The position numbers were made by a program, and so were the translations under genes. The notes beneath the pieces are model-generated. The model did no database searches. It was not told the DNA's origin and saw only the letters and a program-made list of their open reading frames with translations. Positions 1 to 9,114 of a stretch of 38,574 nucleotides of DNA are shown piece by piece. Position 1 is the first letter of the stretch, and the number at the start of each line of letters is the position of its first letter. Location of the stretch: positions 1-38,574 of the forward strand of contig CAKTFD010000005.1 of NCBI GenBank assembly GCA_934553285.1, given 5' to 3'. This DNA is from an uncultured Faecalibacterium sp. Lineage in GTDB: Bacteria > Bacillota > Clostridia > Oscillospirales > Ruminococcaceae.

Positions 1-1035
1 TATTCTGAAAGCTACGCCGCAGCAGGCGTGGACATTACCGCCGGTTACCGCTCTGTGGAGCTGATGAAGCAGTATGTGGCCCGTACCATGAACGAGCACT
101 GCATCGGCGGCCTGGGCGGCTTTGGCGGCCTGTTTGAGCTGGACTGCACCGGTTATAAGCACCCGGTGCTGATCTCCGGCACCGATGGCGTGGGCACCAA
201 GCTGAAGATCGCCATGATCATGGATAAGCACGATACCATCGGCATCGACTGCGTGGCCATGTGCGTCAACGATGTCATCTGCGCCGGTGCAAAGCCGCTG
301 GTGTTCCTGGATTACATCGCCTGCGGCCGCAATATCCCGGAAAAGATCGCCAACATCGTTAAGGGCGTGGCCGAGGGCTGCGTGCAGGCGGATTGTGCAC
401 TGGTGGGCGGCGAAACTGCCGAGCACCCGGGCATGATGCCGGAGGATGAGTACGACCTGGCCGGTTTCACCGTGGGCGTTGTGGATAAGGAAAAGATCCT
501 GAACAACGAGACCATGGCACCCGGCGATGTCATCATCGCTCTGCCCTCCACCGGTGTGCACTCCAACGGTTTCTCGCTGGTGCGCAAGGTGTTCAACATC
601 GATGCAGACCCGGATGTGCTGCACACCACCCCCGCTGAGCTGGGCGGCAAGAGCCTGGGCGAGGCCCTGCTGGCCCCCACCAAGATCTACGTCAAGCCGG
701 TGCTCAAGGTGCTGGAGCAGGTGGATGTCAAGGGCATCTCCCACATCACCGGCGGCGGCTTTTATGAGAACATCCCCCGCAGCCTGAAAAAGGGCTGCTG
801 CGCCCGCATCAAAAAGGAGGATGTCCGCACCCCGGCACTGTTCCACCTGATGCAGAACGTGGGCGGCATCTCCGAGCACGATATGTTCAATACTTTCAAC
901 ATGGGCGTGGGCATGGTGCTCACCGTGCCCGCAGAGCAGGCCGACAAGGCACTGGAGATCCTGCACGCCAACGGCGAGCCGGAAGCCTACCGCCTGGGCG
1001 TCATTGCAGAAGGTGAGGGCGTGGAGCTGTGCTGA
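1..1035 (+). CDS. purM: Phosphoribosylformylglycinamidine cyclo-ligase (AIR synthetase), 5' end missing
   Basis: PurM closes the imidazole ring: FGAM + ATP gives AIR, the fifth step of cytosolic de novo purine synthesis. The reading frame is open from base 1 (YSESYAAAGVDITAGY), the conserved PurM N-terminus. The GTG at 28 is therefore an internal Val codon and the true start lies just left of the window. Visible family motifs are the glycine-rich stretch GGLGGFGGLFEL, the ATP/metal region GTDGVGTKLKIA, the segment DCVAMCVNDVICAGA, and THSNGFSLVR-like and ITGGGFYENIPR segments near the middle and end. The visible length (344 codons) is nearly the whole usual 340-350 residues. purN overlaps its stop by 7 bases, so the two are translationally coupled. 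Only the extreme N-terminus is uncertain. Confidence 0.97.
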   Translation, partial: YSESYAAAGVDITAGYRSVELMKQYVARTMNEHCIGGLGGFGGLFELDCTGYKHPVLISGTDGVGTKLKIAMIMDKHDTIGIDCVAMCVNDVICAGAKPLVFLDYIACGRNIPEKIANIVKGVAEGCVQADCALVGGETAEHPGMMPEDEYDLAGFTVGVVDKEKILNNETMAPGDVIIALPSTGVHSNGFSLVRKVFNIDADPDVLHTTPAELGGKSLGEALLAPTKIYVKPVLKVLEQVDVKGISHITGGGFYENIPRSLKKGCCARIKKEDVRTPALFHLMQNVGGISEHDMFNTFNMGVGMVLTVPAEQADKALEILHANGEPEAYRLGVIAEGEGVELC

Positions 1036-1625
1036 ACATTGCCGTGTTAGTGTCCGGCGGCGGCACCAATCTGCAGGCGCTGCTGGACAGCGAAGCCCGG
1101 GGCGAGAACCCCAATGGCAGGATCACCCTGGTGGTGGCCTCCAAGCCCGGCGTCTATGCGCTGGAACGCGCCGCAAAAGCCGGTGTGGAGGGCTGCGTGG
1201 TGCGCCGCAAGGATTACGCCGACAGCGCAGCATTTGATGCCGCACTGCTGAAAACGCTGCAGGAACACCATATCGACCTTGTGGTGCTGGCAGGCTTTTT
1301 GTCCGTGCTTGGCCCCAGCATCATCGCGGCCTATCCGCGCCGCATCCTGAACGTGCACCCCGCCCTGATCCCGTCCTTCTGCGGGCCGGGCATGTACGGC
1401 CTGCGCCCCCACGAGGCTGCGCTGGCCAGGGGCTGCAAGGTGACCGGTGCCACCGTCCACTTTGTCAACGAGGAATGCGATGGCGGCCCCATCCTGCTGC
1501 AGAAGGCGGTGGAGATCCTGCCCGGCGACACCCCGGAGGTGCTGCAGAAGCGGGTGATGGAGCAGGCAGAGTGGAAGCTGCTGCCCAGGGCTGTGGCCAT
1601 GATTTGTAACGGTGAAGTGGAGTAA
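1029..1625 (+). CDS. purN: Phosphoribosylglycinamide formyltransferase (GAR transformylase)
   Basis: PurN transfers a formyl group from 10-formyl-tetrahydrofolate to GAR (third step of purine synthesis). It is 198 residues, as usual for the folate-dependent enzyme. The N-terminus NIAVLVSGGGTNLQALL is the phosphate-binding loop. The catalytic Asn-His pair is in ILNVHPALIPSF (N108, H110) and the catalytic Asp is in EECDGGPIL (D151). The start is a GTG inside the end of purM, with a weak GGTGAGG upstream, consistent with coupling to purM translation. A CTG at the next codon is a less likely start. Confidence 0.97.
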   Translation: MLNIAVLVSGGGTNLQALLDSEARGENPNGRITLVVASKPGVYALERAAKAGVEGCVVRRKDYADSAAFDAALLKTLQEHHIDLVVLAGFLSVLGPSIIAAYPRRILNVHPALIPSFCGPGMYGLRPHEAALARGCKVTGATVHFVNEECDGGPILLQKAVEILPGDTPEVLQKRVMEQAEWKLLPRAVAMICNGEVE

Positions 1626-1626
1626 A

Positions 1627-1727
1627 AACTCCTTCCGTCACGCCTGACGGCGTGCCACCTCCCTCAAGGAGGGAGGCTCAAGGCCCCCTCCCCGAGGGGG
1701 CTGTCGCCGCAGGCGACTGGGGGAGTT
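1627..1727. repeat. Palindromic intergenic repeat, copy 1
   Basis: The element starts AACTCCTTCCGTCACGCC and ends GGCGACTGGGGGAGTT, so its ends are inverted repeats of one another (AACTCC...GGAGTT). Inside are hairpins such as CTCCCTCAAGGAGGGAG and GCCCCCTCCCCGAGGGGGC. A second copy with the same ends and the same order of hairpins lies before purL (5209-5340). It fills the purN-purO gap without breaking the operon. This looks like a dispersed REP/MITE-type element; the family name is not known to me. Confidence 0.75.
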
Positions 1728-1747
1728 CCGTAAATAGGAGAATAACG

Positions 1748-2542
1748 ATGGAAAAGATCAACCTGAACGAGTATCTGGCATCCAACGAGTATCCCGGCCG
1801 CGGTATTGCAGTGGCCATGGCCCCGGACGGACGGCAGATGTTTATCGGCTACTTTATCATGGGCCGCAGCGAGAACAGCCGCAACCGTGTGTTTGACCCG
1901 GTGCCGGAGCGCGGCGGCATCTGCACCATTGCAGCAGACCCCGCAAAGCTGGAGGATCCCAGCCTTATCATCTACAACCCGGTGCTGACCCTGGGCAGGA
2001 CCCACATCGTGACCAACGGCGACCAGACCGATACCATCTATGACCTGATGAGCCAGGGCAAGAGCTTTGCCGATGCGCTGCGCACCCGCACCTTTGAGCC
2101 GGACTGCCCCAACTACACCCCCCGCATCTCCGCTGTGGTGTACGCGGACGGCAGCTACCAGATGAGCATCCTTAAATCTGCCGATGGCAACGGGGACAGC
2201 GTACAGCGTTATTTCTTTGATTATCCCCAGCCTGTGGCAGGCGAGGGCCACTTTATCAGCACCTACAAGCACAATGGGAATCCCATCCCCAGTTTTGAGG
2301 GCGAACCGCTGCGCTTTGCCTGCCCCCGCACCATCGGCGATTTTGCCGCAGACCTGTGGAGCAGCCTGAATCTGGATAACAAGGTCAGCCTGTTTGCCCG
2401 GGTCATCGACCTGGATACCGGCGAGAGCGGCGATATGATCTACAACAAGTACGATCCCGTCTGCAGCGACCTGGACGACCCCGAGGAGCCGGAACTGCTG
2501 CCCGAGGAACTGGAACTGCTGAAAAAGCTCGACGAAGAATAA
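1748..2542 (+). CDS. purO: IMP cyclohydrolase, PurO-type (PF07826-like)
   Basis: This gene probably carries out the last ring closure, FAICAR to IMP. The 264-residue protein starts MEKINLNEYLASNEYPGRGI and has the PurO-like core IGYFIMGRSENSRNRVF at residues 33-49, followed by a mixed alpha/beta domain and a Glu/Leu-rich tail. The start at ATG 1748 has TAGGAG at 1735-1740. A longer frame from GTG 1652 would run through the palindromic repeat and is rejected. It sits directly before a transformylase lacking the usual PurH cyclohydrolase domain, which supports the assignment. It is longer than archaeal PurO (about 200 residues). Family membership is from motif recognition, not alignment. Confidence 0.85.
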   Translation: MEKINLNEYLASNEYPGRGIAVAMAPDGRQMFIGYFIMGRSENSRNRVFDPVPERGGICTIAADPAKLEDPSLIIYNPVLTLGRTHIVTNGDQTDTIYDLMSQGKSFADALRTRTFEPDCPNYTPRISAVVYADGSYQMSILKSADGNGDSVQRYFFDYPQPVAGEGHFISTYKHNGNPIPSFEGEPLRFACPRTIGDFAADLWSSLNLDNKVSLFARVIDLDTGESGDMIYNKYDPVCSDLDDPEEPELLPEELELLKKLDEE

Positions 2543-2583
2543 GTGGAACCTTTAACGATACAGGATATCAGGAGGATGCGTCA

Positions 2584-3765
2584 ATGAACGAACTGGCATT
2601 GAAGTACGGCTGCAACCCTAACCAGAAGCCCAGCCGCATTTATATGGAAGATGGCTCCGATCTGCCCGTTACCGTGCTGAACGGCAAGCCCGGCTACATC
2701 AATTTTCTGGATGCGCTCAACTCCATCCAGCTGGTCAAGGAGCTGAAAACCGCCTGCGGCCTGCCCGCAGCGGCTTCCTTCAAGCATGTTTCCCCGGCAG
2801 GCGCAGCCCTGGGCCTGCCCCTGACCGCCGTGGAGCGCCGGATGTACCACATCGCCCCGGAAACGGAGCTTTCCCCGCTGGCCTGCGCCTATGCCCGTGC
2901 CCGCGGTGCAGACCGGATGTCCTCCTTTGGCGACTGGATCGCCCTGTCTGACATCTGCGATGTGCCCACCGCAAAACTGATCCAGCACGAGGTGTCCGAT
3001 GGCATCATCGCCCCGGGTTACGAGCCGGAGGCACTGGCCATCCTGTCCGGCAAGAAGAAGGGCAACTACAACGTGGTCGCCATCGACCCCGCCTATAAGC
3101 CCGCCCCCATCGAGCACAAGCAGGTGTACGGCATCACCTTTGAGCAGGGCCGCAACGAGCTGGTCATCAATGCCGATACCATGCTGAACAACTGGGTCAC
3201 CGAGAACAAGGCTGTGACCGAGGAGCAGAAGCGCGACCTCATCATCGCCCTGATCACCCTCAAGTACACCCAGTCCAACAGCGTGTGCTATACCTACAAT
3301 GGCCAGACCATCGGCGTGGGTGCCGGCCAGCAGAGCCGCATCCACTGCACCCGCCTGGCCGGCCAGAAGGCCGATAACTGGCAGCTGCGCCACATGGAAA
3401 AGGTGCTGGATCTGCCCTTCCGCGAGGATGTGGCAAAGCCCAACCGCGATAACGCCATCGATGTGTATATCGGCGATACCCCGGAGGATGTCATCGGGGA
3501 CGATGTCTGGGCCGAGACCTTTACCCGCCAGCCGGAGCCTTTGACCGCAGAGGAAAAGAAGGATTACCTCAGCCAGGTCACCGGCGTGTGCCTTGGCTCC
3601 GATGCCTTCTTCCCCTTTGGCGACAACATCGAGCGCGCCCGCCGTTCCGGCGTGACCGCCATCGTGCAGCCCGGCGGCTCCATCCGTGACCAGCAGGTCA
3701 TCGATACCTGCAACAAGTATGGTATCGCCATGGCCTTCTGCGGCCTGCGGCTGTTCCATCACTGA
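2584..3765 (+). CDS. purH: AICAR formyltransferase (stand-alone transformylase domain of PurH)
   Basis: It formylates AICAR to FAICAR with 10-formyl-tetrahydrofolate, the ninth step of purine synthesis. The 393-residue protein begins MNELALKYGCNPNQKPSRIY, the opening of the AICARFT domain. The catalytic Lys-His pair is in SFKHVSPAGAA (K67, H68). The C-terminus has GSDAFFPFGDNIERA, IVQPGGSIRDQQVID and a final GLRLFHH, all typical. The N-terminal methylglyoxal-synthase-like IMP cyclohydrolase domain of bifunctional PurH (about 520 residues) is absent, and PurO upstream presumably replaces it. The start has a strong GGAGG at 2571-2575. The 41-base gap to purO suggests one transcript. Confidence 0.95.
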   Translation: MNELALKYGCNPNQKPSRIYMEDGSDLPVTVLNGKPGYINFLDALNSIQLVKELKTACGLPAAASFKHVSPAGAALGLPLTAVERRMYHIAPETELSPLACAYARARGADRMSSFGDWIALSDICDVPTAKLIQHEVSDGIIAPGYEPEALAILSGKKKGNYNVVAIDPAYKPAPIEHKQVYGITFEQGRNELVINADTMLNNWVTENKAVTEEQKRDLIIALITLKYTQSNSVCYTYNGQTIGVGAGQQSRIHCTRLAGQKADNWQLRHMEKVLDLPFREDVAKPNRDNAIDVYIGDTPEDVIGDDVWAETFTRQPEPLTAEEKKDYLSQVTGVCLGSDAFFPFGDNIERARRSGVTAIVQPGGSIRDQQVIDTCNKYGIAMAFCGLRLFHH

Positions 3766-3801
3766 TTTTTCCTCTGTGCAGGAGCAAAACGGCGCATAAG
3801 C

Positions 3802-3839
3802 GCCGGATGAGGGGGCACGGGAGCTGCCCCTTATCCGGC
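3802..3839. repeat. Hairpin between purH and purD
   Basis: GCCGGATGAGGGGGCA and TGCCCCTTATCCGGC form a near-perfect stem with a short loop. No T-run follows, so it does not look like an intrinsic terminator. A second small hairpin (CTTCCCCGAGGGGAAG) follows at about 3853-3868. Both may be remnants of the palindromic repeats seen elsewhere in this operon, or an mRNA-stabilising structure. Confidence 0.5.
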
Positions 3840-3900
3840 TGCTGTGCCGACAGCTTCCCCGAGGGGAAGTTTTATGCGAGAAAACGGGAAGGTGAATGAT

Positions 3901-5205
3901 ATGGCTAAAAAGATCCTGGTAGTGGGTGGCGGCGGCCGTGAGCACGCCATCATCAAGGCACTGAAAAAAAGCCCTGACTGCGGCGAGATCTGGTGCGCAC
4001 CGGGCAATGGCGGCATCAGCTATGATGCTAAGTGCATGAACATCAAGGCCACCGATGTGGAGACCATGGTGGGCTTTGCAGTAGAAGAAAAGTTTGATTA
4101 CGTTGTGGTGGCGCAGGACGACCCCCTGGCACTGGGCATGGTGGATGCGCTGGCAAAGGCCGGTATCCCGGCATTTGGCCCGGATAAGGCGGCTGCCCGC
4201 ATCGAGGCCTCCAAGGTGTTCTCCAAGGACCTGATGAAGAAATACGGCATCCCCACCGCAAAGTACGAGACCTTTGACGATCCTGCAAAGGTCATGGATT
4301 ACATCCGCGCCGAGGGCAAGTACCCTGTGGTCATCAAGGCGGACGGTCTGGCACTGGGCAAGGGCGTGCTCATCTGTGAGGATGAGCAGCAGGCAGCCGA
4401 GGGCGTAAAGGAGATCATGCTGGACAAAAAGTTCGGCGCATCCGGCAACCATGTGGTGGTGGAAGAGTTCCTCACCGGGCCGGAGGTCAGCGTGCTGAGC
4501 TTTACAGACGGCAAGGTGGTCAAGCCCATGGTATCCAGCATGGACCATAAGCGCGCCAATGACCACGATACCGGCCTGAACACCGGCGGCATGGGCACCA
4601 TTGCCCCCAACCCCTACTACACCCCGGAAGTGGCCGCCGTGTGCATGGAAAAGATCTTCCTGCCCACCATCCGCGCCATGAACGCTGAGGGCTGCCCCTT
4701 TAAGGGCTGTTTGTACTTTGGCCTGATGCTCACCCCGGACGGCCCCAAGGTCATCGAGTATAACTGCCGCTTTGGCGACCCCGAGACCCAGGTGGTGCTG
4801 CCCCTGCTGGAGAGCGACCTGCTGCATATTATGGAAAGCTGCACCAACGGCACCCTGGCCCAGCAGGAGGTCCGGTTCTCGGATGGGGCTGCGGCCTGCG
4901 TCATCCTGGCCTCCGGCGGCTACCCTGTGGCCTACGAGAAGGGCAAGCCCATCTCCGGCCTTGTGGACGGCCAGCTGCCCGGCGAGGAGAACGTGACGGT
5001 CTACCACTCCGGCACCGCCATCACCGAGGATGGCCAGCTGGTGACCAATGGCGGCCGTGTGCTGGGCGTTACCGCCACCGGCCCGCGCCTGACCAATGCA
5101 CTGAGCCACGCCTACGAAGCAGCCGAGAAGATCCACTTTGACAAGCTGCACAAGCGCAGTGATATCGGCCTGCGCGCCCTGAAAGCGCTGGCAGAAAAGC
5201 AGTAA
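3901..5205 (+). CDS. purD: Phosphoribosylamine-glycine ligase (GAR synthetase)
   Basis: PurD joins phosphoribosylamine and glycine using ATP (second step of purine synthesis). It is 434 residues with an ATP-grasp fold. Motifs in order: VVGGGGREHAI at the N-terminus, FGPDKAAARIEASKVFSK, VIKADGLALGKGV (ATP-binding Lys region), EEFLTGPEVSVLSFTDG, DHKRANDHDTGLNTGGMG, and the metal/ATP segment VIEYNCRFGDPETQ. The start at ATG 3901 is preceded by GGGAAGGTGA. An in-frame GTG at 3844 would add a 19-residue leader without homology and lies in a hairpin region, so it is rejected. Confidence 0.97.
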   Translation: MAKKILVVGGGGREHAIIKALKKSPDCGEIWCAPGNGGISYDAKCMNIKATDVETMVGFAVEEKFDYVVVAQDDPLALGMVDALAKAGIPAFGPDKAAARIEASKVFSKDLMKKYGIPTAKYETFDDPAKVMDYIRAEGKYPVVIKADGLALGKGVLICEDEQQAAEGVKEIMLDKKFGASGNHVVVEEFLTGPEVSVLSFTDGKVVKPMVSSMDHKRANDHDTGLNTGGMGTIAPNPYYTPEVAAVCMEKIFLPTIRAMNAEGCPFKGCLYFGLMLTPDGPKVIEYNCRFGDPETQVVLPLLESDLLHIMESCTNGTLAQQEVRFSDGAAACVILASGGYPVAYEKGKPISGLVDGQLPGEENVTVYHSGTAITEDGQLVTNGGRVLGVTATGPRLTNALSHAYEAAEKIHFDKLHKRSDIGLRALKALAEKQ

Positions 5206-5208
5206 AAG

Positions 5209-5340
5209 AACTCCCTCAGCCACGCCTTACGGCGTGACAGCTCCCTCTGGGAGGGAGCCTCTGGCGAGAAGGGTGACGTTCCGATTTTGCCAAAGGCCCC
5301 ATCTCAGAGGGGGCTGGCGCCGGAGGCGACTGGGGGAGTT
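5209..5340. repeat. Palindromic intergenic repeat, copy 2
   Basis: It starts AACTCCCTCAGCCACGCC and ends GGCGACTGGGGGAGTT. Terminal inverted repeats and internal hairpins (CTCCCTCTGGGAGGGAG; GGCCCCATCTCAGAGGGGGC) match copy 1 at 1627-1727 in order. It is about 30 bases longer because of an insert around 5264-5295. It begins four bases after the purD stop and ends 64 bases before purL. Confidence 0.75.
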
Positions 5341-5404
5341 GACTGCTGTAAAATGAATCCCGAACAAAATCCATTCGATAAAATACAAAGGGGGAACTTA
5401 CCCA

Positions 5405-8400
5405 ATGGTCTATCGTATTTATGTGGAAAAAAAGCCCGGCTTTGATGTCGAGGCAAATGGCCTGAAAAACGAGCTTATCAGCCTGCTGGGCATCAAGGAG
5501 CTGGACGGGCTGCGCCTGCTGAACCGCTACGATGTGGAAGGCATCGATCAGGCGCTGTTTGACCAGTGCGTCAGCACCGTGTTCAGCGAGCCGCCGGTGG
5601 ATAATACCTATGCCGAGCTGCCTGTCAACGAGGGCGCGTCCTTTGCGGTGGAGTATCTGCCCGGCCAGTTCGATCAGCGCGCGGCATCGGCTGCCGAGTG
5701 CATCCAGCTCATCAGCCAGGGCGAGCGCCCGCTGGTGCGCTCTGCCCGCGTGTACCTGCTGGAGGGCAGCCTGACTGCCGAGCAGGTGGCTGAGATCAAA
5801 AAATATGTCATCAACCCTGTGGAAGCCCGCGAGGCTTCGCTGGATACGAAGGAGACCCTGAAAATGGAGTACCCGGTGCCCGCTGCCGTGGCGGTGCTGG
5901 AGGGCTTCAATGCGCTGGACGAGGCAGGCCTTGCCAAGTTCATCGAGGAAAAGGGTCTGGCCATGGATCTGGGCGATATCAAGTTCTGCCAGGAGTATTT
6001 CCGCTCCGAGCAGCGCGAGCCTACCATCACCGAGATCAAGATGATCGACACTTACTGGTCTGACCACTGCCGCCACACCACCTTTGGCACCATCCTGGAC
6101 GATGTGCAGATCGATGATGCTGTGGTGCAGGCCGCATTTGACCGCTACATGGCCATGCGTGCAGACCTGGGCCGTGAAAACAAGCCCCGCTGCATGATGG
6201 ACCTGGCCACCATCGGTGCCAAGGAGCTGAAAAAGCAGGGTATCCTGAAAAATCTGGACGAGTCCGAGGAGATCAACGCCTGCACCGTCAAGATCAAGTG
6301 CGATGTCAACGGCAAGGATGAGGACTGGCTGTTCCTGTTCAAAAACGAGACCCACAACCACCCCACCGAGATCGAGCCGTTTGGCGGCGCTGCCACCTGC
6401 ATCGGCGGCGCCATCCGCGACCCGCTGTCCGGCCGCAGCTACGTCTACCAGGCCATGCGCGTGACCGGCGCTGGCGACCCGCTCAAGCCGGTCAGCGAGA
6501 CTATGCCCGGCAAGCTGCCCCAGCGCAAGCTGGTGACCACCGCCGCCGCCGGTTACTCCTCCTACGGCAACCAGATCGGTCTGGCTACCGGCCAGGTGGA
6601 CGAGATCTACCACCCCGGCTATGTGGCAAAGCGCATGGAGATCGGTGCCGTTGTGGGCGCTACCCCTGCTTCCCATGTCCGCCGCGAGTGCCCCGCTCCC
6701 GGCGATGTGATCGTGCTGCTGGGCGGCCGCACCGGCCGCGACGGCATCGGCGGTGCCACCGGCTCCTCCAAGGCACACAAGCTGGACAGCCTGGAGCACT
6801 GCGGTGCCGAGGTGCAGAAGGGCAATGCCCCCATCGAGCGCAAGCTGCAGCGTCTGTTCCGCCGTGAGGATGCCTGCAAGATGATCAAGCGCTGCAACGA
6901 CTTTGGCGCAGGCGGCGTGTCTGTGGCCATTGGTGAGCTGGCCGATGGCCTGTACATCGACCTGAACAAGGTCACCAAAAAGTACGAGGGCCTGGACGGC
7001 ACCGAGCTGGCCATCAGTGAGAGCCAGGAGCGCATGGCTGTGGCGCTTGCCCCGGAGGATGTGGACAAGTTCATCGCCATTGCCACCGAGGAAAATCTGG
7101 AGGCTACCCCCGTGGCGAAGGTCACCGAGGAAAAGCGTCTGAACATGGTGTGGAACGGCGTGTCCATCGTGAACATCAGCCGCGAGTTCCTGAACTCCAA
7201 CGGTGCCGAGAAGCACCAGAACGTCCATGTGGAAAAGGGCACCGTCTGGCAGCCCCAGTGGGCTGGCCTGACCTTTAGCCAGAAGATGAAGAGCATGGTG
7301 GGCGACCTGAACGTCTGCAGCAAAAAGGGCCTTTCCGAGCGGTTCGACTCCACCATTGGTGCAGCCACCGTGCTCATGCCCTTTGGCGGCGCTTACCAGC
7401 TGACCCCCCAGAATGCCATGGTGGCAAAGCTGCCGGTGGATGGCGAGACCACGACCTGCTCCGGCATGGCATGGGGCTATAACCCCTACCTGACAAGCGC
7501 TAACCAGTATGTGGGCGCACAGATGGCGGTCATCGAGAGCGTGACCAAGCTGGTGGCCACCGGCTTCCGCTACGAGGATGCCTATCTGACCTTCCAGGAA
7601 TACTTCGAGCGCCTGGGCAACAAGCCCGAGCGCTGGGGCAAGCCGCTGGCCGCCCTGCTGGGTGCACTGGATGCCCAGATGGGCCTGGGCATCGCCTCCA
7701 TCGGCGGCAAGGACAGTATGTCCGGCTCCTTTGAGCAGCTGGATGTGCCGCCCACGCTGGTGTCCTTTGCCACCGCGATCGGCAAGGCCGGCCGTGTGGT
7801 CTCCACCGAGTTCAAAAAGCCCGAGAGCACCGTGGTGCTCATCCGCCCCATCATCGACCCGGAGACCGGCTGCCCCAACTTCTTCTCCCTCAAGGCCAAC
7901 TACCGGATCGTGGAGAACATGATCGAAGAGGGCATGGTGGCTGCTGCCTGCTCTGTGGGCTACGGCGGCATCGCCGAGGCCCTGTTTAAGATGGGTCTGG
8001 GCAACCGCATCGGTTTCAGGATGCGTGCTGACATGACCACCCACCAGATGTTTGAGCCGATGTACGGTTCCATCATCCTGGAAATGGTGTCCGATTCTCC
8101 CGCCGGGCTACTGCTGGGCGAGACCACCAAGGAGTACACCTTTGAGTCCTGTGGCGAAAAGCTGGATATGGCGGAGCTGCAGGAGATCTGGGAGAGCAAG
8201 CTGGAGCCTGTGTATCCCTACCGCAAGGCCGGCCCCAAGGTGGAAAAGATCAGCGGCAGCCTGTCCGCCCCCGCCGCACCCAAGATCGGTGTGGCAAAGC
8301 CCAAGGTCATCATCCCGGTGTTCCCCGGCACCAACTGCGAGTATGATACGGCCCACGCCTTTGCCCGCGCCGGTGCAGACCCGGAGATCCTGGTGGTGCG

Positions 8401-9097
8401 CAACCTGACCCCTGCCGACGTTGCCGAGAGCTGCGAGGCACTGGTCAAGGCCATCGATGCAAGCCAGATCGTTATGCTGCCCGGCGGCTTCTCCGGCGGC
8501 GACGAGCCGGACGGCAGCGCCAAGTTCATCGCCTCCTTCTTCCGCAACCCTGCAGTCACCGAGGCAGTGCGCCGCCTGCTGCAGCAGCGTGATGGCCTGA
8601 TGCTGGGCATCTGCAACGGCTTCCAGGCACTGATCAAGCTGGGTCTGGTGCCTTACGGCGATATCCGCCCCATCACCGCCTGCGACCCCACCCTGACCTT
8701 CAACACCATTGGCCGTCACCAGAGTATGCTGGTGCACACCCGTGTGGCTTCCACCGGCAGCCCCTGGCTGAGCAAGTGTGCGCTGAACGATCTGCACACC
8801 ATCGCCATCAGCCACGGCGAGGGCCGCTTTGTGGCTCCGCAGGAGGTGCTGGATACCATGCTGCAGAACGGCCAGATCGCTACCCAGTATGTGGATCTGA
8901 CCGGTGCTCCCACCATGGATCAGCGCTACAACCCCAACGGCTCGGTGCTGGCCATCGAGGGCATCACCAGCCCGGATGGCCGTGTGTTCGGCAAGATGGG
9001 CCACTCGGAGCGCAGCGGCGAGTACCTGTACAAGAACGTTACCGGCGATAAATACCAGCCGATCTTTGAAGGCGGCGTGGACTATTTCAAGGTTTGA
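5405..9097 (+). CDS. purL: Phosphoribosylformylglycinamidine synthase, single-chain (PurL with fused glutaminase)
   Basis: It converts FGAR to FGAM with glutamine and ATP (fourth step of purine synthesis). The 1230-residue chain combines the synthetase (PurL) and the class I glutamine amidotransferase (PurQ) parts, so no separate purQ or purS is needed. Visible features: the WSDHCRHTTF segment in the first quarter, the ATP/metal region FLFKNETHNHPTEIEPFGG, GGRTGRDGIGGATGSS, and a second synthetase half with GIASIGGKDSMSGSF. The glutaminase begins near residue 965 (IIPVFPGTNCEYDTA), with the nucleophile in LGICNGFQAL (C1070) and the His/Glu pair in SHGEGRF (about H1137, E1139). The start has AGGGGGAA upstream. 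The length fits the single-chain clade found in many Clostridia. Confidence 0.97.
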   Translation: MVYRIYVEKKPGFDVEANGLKNELISLLGIKELDGLRLLNRYDVEGIDQALFDQCVSTVFSEPPVDNTYAELPVNEGASFAVEYLPGQFDQRAASAAECIQLISQGERPLVRSARVYLLEGSLTAEQVAEIKKYVINPVEAREASLDTKETLKMEYPVPAAVAVLEGFNALDEAGLAKFIEEKGLAMDLGDIKFCQEYFRSEQREPTITEIKMIDTYWSDHCRHTTFGTILDDVQIDDAVVQAAFDRYMAMRADLGRENKPRCMMDLATIGAKELKKQGILKNLDESEEINACTVKIKCDVNGKDEDWLFLFKNETHNHPTEIEPFGGAATCIGGAIRDPLSGRSYVYQAMRVTGAGDPLKPVSETMPGKLPQRKLVTTAAAGYSSYGNQIGLATGQVDEIYHPGYVAKRMEIGAVVGATPASHVRRECPAPGDVIVLLGGRTGRDGIGGATGSSKAHKLDSLEHCGAEVQKGNAPIERKLQRLFRREDACKMIKRCNDFGAGGVSVAIGELADGLYIDLNKVTKKYEGLDGTELAISESQERMAVALAPEDVDKFIAIATEENLEATPVAKVTEEKRLNMVWNGVSIVNISREFLNSNGAEKHQNVHVEKGTVWQPQWAGLTFSQKMKSMVGDLNVCSKKGLSERFDSTIGAATVLMPFGGAYQLTPQNAMVAKLPVDGETTTCSGMAWGYNPYLTSANQYVGAQMAVIESVTKLVATGFRYEDAYLTFQEYFERLGNKPERWGKPLAALLGALDAQMGLGIASIGGKDSMSGSFEQLDVPPTLVSFATAIGKAGRVVSTEFKKPESTVVLIRPIIDPETGCPNFFSLKANYRIVENMIEEGMVAAACSVGYGGIAEALFKMGLGNRIGFRMRADMTTHQMFEPMYGSIILEMVSDSPAGLLLGETTKEYTFESCGEKLDMAELQEIWESKLEPVYPYRKAGPKVEKISGSLSAPAAPKIGVAKPKVIIPVFPGTNCEYDTAHAFARAGADPEILVVRNLTPADVAESCEALVKAIDASQIVMLPGGFSGGDEPDGSAKFIASFFRNPAVTEAVRRLLQQRDGLMLGICNGFQALIKLGLVPYGDIRPITACDPTLTFNTIGRHQSMLVHTRVASTGSPWLSKCALNDLHTIAISHGEGRFVAPQEVLDTMLQNGQIATQYVDLTGAPTMDQRYNPNGSVLAIEGITSPDGRVFGKMGHSERSGEYLYKNVTGDKYQPIFEGGVDYFKV

Positions 9098-9114
9098 TGG
9101 TAGAATAAGAAGAA

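Noticed and set aside
1652..1747. Longer N-terminus for the PurO-like gene
   Set aside because: The extension would be encoded by a palindromic repeat; ATG 1748 has a good ribosome binding site and starts the conserved domain.
2581..5223. Very long open frame on the minus strand opposite purH and purD
   Set aside because: It is an antisense artefact of GC-rich codon use. The plus-strand genes have full family motifs and ribosome binding sites, and the antisense product is low-complexity His/Gly/Leu-rich without domains.
5216..8044. 942-codon minus-strand frame opposite purL
   Set aside because: Same reason: mirror of a well-identified gene, with biased composition and no motif.
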